From JAUVKA01 sp964465145 (GTDB lineage: Bacteria; Bacteroidota; Bacteroidia; Bacteroidales; UBA12481), in contig CAYXJR010000145.1 of NCBI GenBank assembly GCA_964465145.1, forward strand, positions 1 to 6,463: a DNA stretch of 6,463 nt, read 5' to 3'. Of this stretch, positions 5,158-6,463 are shown piece after piece. The notes below the pieces were generated by a model, which saw nothing but the letters and a program-made list of their open reading frames with translations, was not told the DNA's origin and searched no databases. Every line of letters starts with the position of its first letter. Position 1 is the stretch's first letter. Both the position numbers and the translations under genes were made by a program.

Positions 5158-5769
5158 TTAAGTGTCAATGGTGAATCGCTCTATGCAATAGCTATCACCT
5201 CTCATTATGTTTTTAGGGTTTGAATATTTTATGTTTGGATTAAAAGCTTTTGCAGCGGCTTCTGCTCCTGAACACTCAATAGCAAGTCCGATGTCAGCAG
5301 CATTCAGAGCTGAGAGGAGTTTAGCTGGGAGACAATGAGTGTATTTTAACTCAAAAACTTTTTCTGATTGTTCGGTAATCTCACAAACAAAAGATTTATC
5401 ATATGGAGGAGTCGTAAGAAAACCCTTAATGAAACTCGCAAATGAGTTCAAATCCTTTTCTTTCATGTCTTTGGTCATATCACCTACCATAGATACAAGA
5501 TTTTCAGTCGAAGTCTTTGTAATCAGGTCGATAAATTTCTCAGTCCCTATTTCTTTTTCGAGAGATTGTAGTAATGGAATAAACATTCCATAGAAGAAAT
5601 TGTATGTTTCTTCGAGCGACATTCCAAGACTTTCTTGTGGTTTACTTGAAGATTCAGTAGTCAATGCTTGAACTGCAGCTCCTTTGCACCCAAAGCATAG
5701 CAATGCAGCTAAAGGAACGACTTTTGTAAGAAGCTCTCGGCGATTTTCAGAAAATTCCTGTTTCTTCAT
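5158..5769 (-). CDS. Exported L-2-amino-thiazoline-4-carboxylate hydrolase-like protein with Tat-type signal
   Basis: This 203-residue protein resembles the L-2-amino-thiazoline-4-carboxylic acid hydrolase family (Pfam ATC_hydrolase). The named bacterial enzyme opens the thiazoline ring on the route to L-cysteine, but most relatives are untested. The family end is clear: HCLPAKLLSALNAADIGLAI at 145-164, then ECSGAEAAAKAFNPNIK at 165-181 and GDSYCIERF at 191-199. Cys146, Cys166, Cys195 and His145 are candidate functional residues. The N-terminus has Arg10-Arg11 before LLTKVVPLAALLCFGC, a twin-arginine-like signal. Cys28 may be lipidated, giving a periplasmic or membrane-anchored protein. The helical middle, residues 50-120, is poorly defined. 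The ATG at 5769 is supported by GGAG four bases upstream, the best ribosome site in the window. It lies on the same strand as the lipoprotein gene, 187 bp beyond, and is bracketed by the two 22-bp repeats. Confidence 0.78.
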   Translation of the reverse strand: MKKQEFSENRRELLTKVVPLAALLCFGCKGAAVQALTTESSSKPQESLGMSLEETYNFFYGMFIPLLQSLEKEIGTEKFIDLITKTSTENLVSMVGDMTKDMKEKDLNSFASFIKGFLTTPPYDKSFVCEITEQSEKVFELKYTHCLPAKLLSALNAADIGLAIECSGAEAAAKAFNPNIKYSNPKNIMRGDSYCIERFTIDT

Positions 5770-5773
5770 TTTA

Positions 5774-5777
5774 CTCC
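5774..5777 (-). promoter_or_regulatory. Ribosome binding site of the hydrolase-like gene
   Basis: On the minus strand GGAG lies four bases before the ATG at 5769. Most other starts in this window lack such a site, and it fixes the start of this gene. Confidence 0.5.
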
Positions 5778-5816
5778 ACTTTTATATTTATAAAATCTAA
5801 GATTATCTATCATGGA

Positions 5817-5832
5817 GGATATTTTCATATCC
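5817..5832. repeat. Inverted repeat upstream of the hydrolase-like gene
   Basis: GGATAT (5817-5822) and ATATCC (5827-5832) pair perfectly across a TTTC loop, 47 bp upstream of the ATG at 5769. It is a possible operator or a leader hairpin. Confidence 0.4.
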
Positions 5833-5842
5833 ATCAATTTAT

Positions 5843-5864
5843 TGGTTGCTATCAAGTTACGACA
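5843..5864. repeat. 22-bp direct repeat, copy 2
   Basis: This differs from copy 1 (5058-5079) at a single base, C for T inside the CTATYAAG part. It lies 73 bp upstream of the hydrolase-like gene, much as copy 1 lies 87 bp upstream of the lipoprotein gene. TTGGTT (5842-5847) pairs with AACCAA (5877-5882), so this copy also sits on the left shoulder of a hairpin, though with a different stem. Confidence 0.88.
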
Positions 5865-5897
5865 TAATGAATTATTAACCAAACAAATAACTGACAG

Positions 5898-5916
5898 AAA
5901 ATTTTTAAAAAATTTT
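5898..5916. repeat. Perfect A/T palindrome
   Basis: Two 9-base arms of A and T (5898-5906 and 5908-5916) pair around a single central A. It could be an easily melted or bent promoter element for either divergent gene. Low complexity makes chance a real possibility. Confidence 0.5.
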
Positions 5917-6076
5917 GAGGGGTCACTTTTGATTTACGCATTCTTCCTCCGTTAATGCTCCCCGTGTTTTTGCAAATGGGAAATCCCCCTCCCCAATCTG
6001 TGAACTGAAGTTTTTCTGTCCCCCTGATTAATAATTCATTGTTTATTTGAACTCTCCTTCAATGCCATACCCCCAC

Positions 6077-6110
6077 TTACTGTTGGACAGGTCAAGAGCC
6101 TGTTAAGTAA
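6077..6110. promoter_or_regulatory. Hairpin or operator-like inverted repeat upstream of the plus-strand gene
   Basis: TTACT (6077-6081) pairs with AGTAA (6106-6110), and ACAGG (6087-6091) pairs with CCTGT (6099-6103), with unpaired bases between and a TCAAGAG loop. It ends 28 bp before the ATG at 6139, a position that suits an operator or a leader structure. Confidence 0.35.
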
Positions 6111-6138
6111 TCACAGTATAAATATTTAATCTATTATC

Positions 6139-6463
6139 ATGGTAACTATTGTTGATGTAAAAGAAAGAGTAAGTCAGGAAGGAAATCCTTTTATGGCTTT
6201 AATTGTGCAATCGGATTTAGAGATTGTCAAAAGTGTCAGTGGTAATTTTTATGCCAATGCCAGAAAAGCAAGTATTCCATCTACTTTGGAGAAGGAAGCT
6301 GCACAAATGATGGTGGGGAAGGAATTACCGGGAACTATTAAAAAGCAGGAATGTGAGCTTTATGAGACTACCAATTCAGATGGGGAACTCATTACCTTGG
6401 ATTACAGGTATTTCAGCACCACCTATAAACACTACCACCTACTAGAAGAAAACGATACCACCC
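6139..6463 (+). CDS. Unrecognised protein, 3' end outside the window
   Basis: An ATG at 6139 opens 108 codons with no stop before the window's edge. It is the only convincing plus-strand gene. The coding pattern looks real: a strand-rich start (MVTIVDVKERVSQEGNPFMA), then SGNFYANARKASIPSTLEKE near residues 35-54, and GKELPGTIKKQECELYE near 62-78, then TLDYRYF. There is no signal peptide or membrane segment. I recall similar small proteins from Bacteroidota but cannot name a family. The alternating strands and basic positions would fit a small OB-fold or single-stranded-DNA-binding protein, as found in filamentous phages and plasmids, but that is a guess. No Shine-Dalgarno is seen; an A+T-rich leader and a hairpin at 6077-6110 precede it. 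Confidence 0.7.
   Translation, partial: MVTIVDVKERVSQEGNPFMALIVQSDLEIVKSVSGNFYANARKASIPSTLEKEAAQMMVGKELPGTIKKQECELYETTNSDGELITLDYRYFSTTYKHYHLLEENDTT

Larger units (their letters stand above)
5770..6138. other. Intergenic region between divergently transcribed genes
   Basis: About 370 bp separate the minus-strand hydrolase-like gene from the plus-strand gene at 6139, so both promoters should lie here. It contains an inverted repeat (5817-5832), the second 22-bp repeat (5843-5864), an A/T palindrome (5898-5916) and a hairpin just upstream of 6139 (6077-6110). The stretch around 5919-6035 has several C-runs and no recognisable gene. I could not identify a confident TTG / TAnnTTTG promoter on either strand. 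Confidence 0.5.

Noticed and set aside
3688..5929. AAAGTGACCCC at 3688-3698 and its exact reverse complement at 5919-5929 as ends of a 2.2-kb element
   Set aside because: A few 11-bp inverted matches are expected by chance in 6.5 kb, no target duplication or transposase was seen, and the left copy lies inside a possible coding fragment.

Overview
The window looks like accessory DNA from a Bacteroidota chromosome, probably a Cytophagales- or Flavobacteriia-like organism. The evidence is A+T-rich DNA, mostly weak or absent Shine-Dalgarno sequences, a G-rich heptad intergenic repeat, and protein families typical of that phylum. Everything confidently coding between 93 and 5769 lies on the minus strand. 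One gene, cut off by the right edge, lies on the plus strand. No rRNA, tRNA or CRISPR array was seen.

Layout from left to right: a 24-bp tandem duplication (32-79); a GT14/Branch-type glycosyltransferase gene (93-1034) closely bracketed by short inverted repeats; a nested palindrome (1065-1111); a tyrosine recombinase (1200-2570, open to 2627) with a duplicated N-terminal module; a stem-loop and a G-rich heptad repeat; a polytopic membrane protein (2739-3455); and about 1 kb without a convincing intact gene (3456-4490), rich in inverted repeats and possible decayed fragments. Next come an NTF2-like lipoprotein gene with a probable 3' frameshift (4491-4970), and a Tat-type exported protein resembling L-2-amino-thiazoline-4-carboxylate hydrolase (5158-5769). 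The window ends with a palindrome-containing intergenic region and the start of an unrecognised gene (6139 to the edge).

The theme is gene-sized units bounded by short repeats, near a site-specific recombinase. The glycosyltransferase gene has TTAGCGGC-type inverted arms 3 bp beyond its stop codon and 17 bp before its start, a geometry like an integron cassette. The recombinase has near-identical AACGAA-N4-TTCGTT palindromes upstream of its ATG and downstream of its stop. The hydrolase-like gene sits between two 22-bp direct repeats that match at 21 positions. The recombinase lacks an obvious IntI-specific insertion, so this is not a textbook integron. Whether it acts on any of these repeats is inference. 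A plainer reading of the 22-bp repeat is a shared upstream regulatory site, because a copy lies 70-90 bp upstream of each of the two exported-protein genes.
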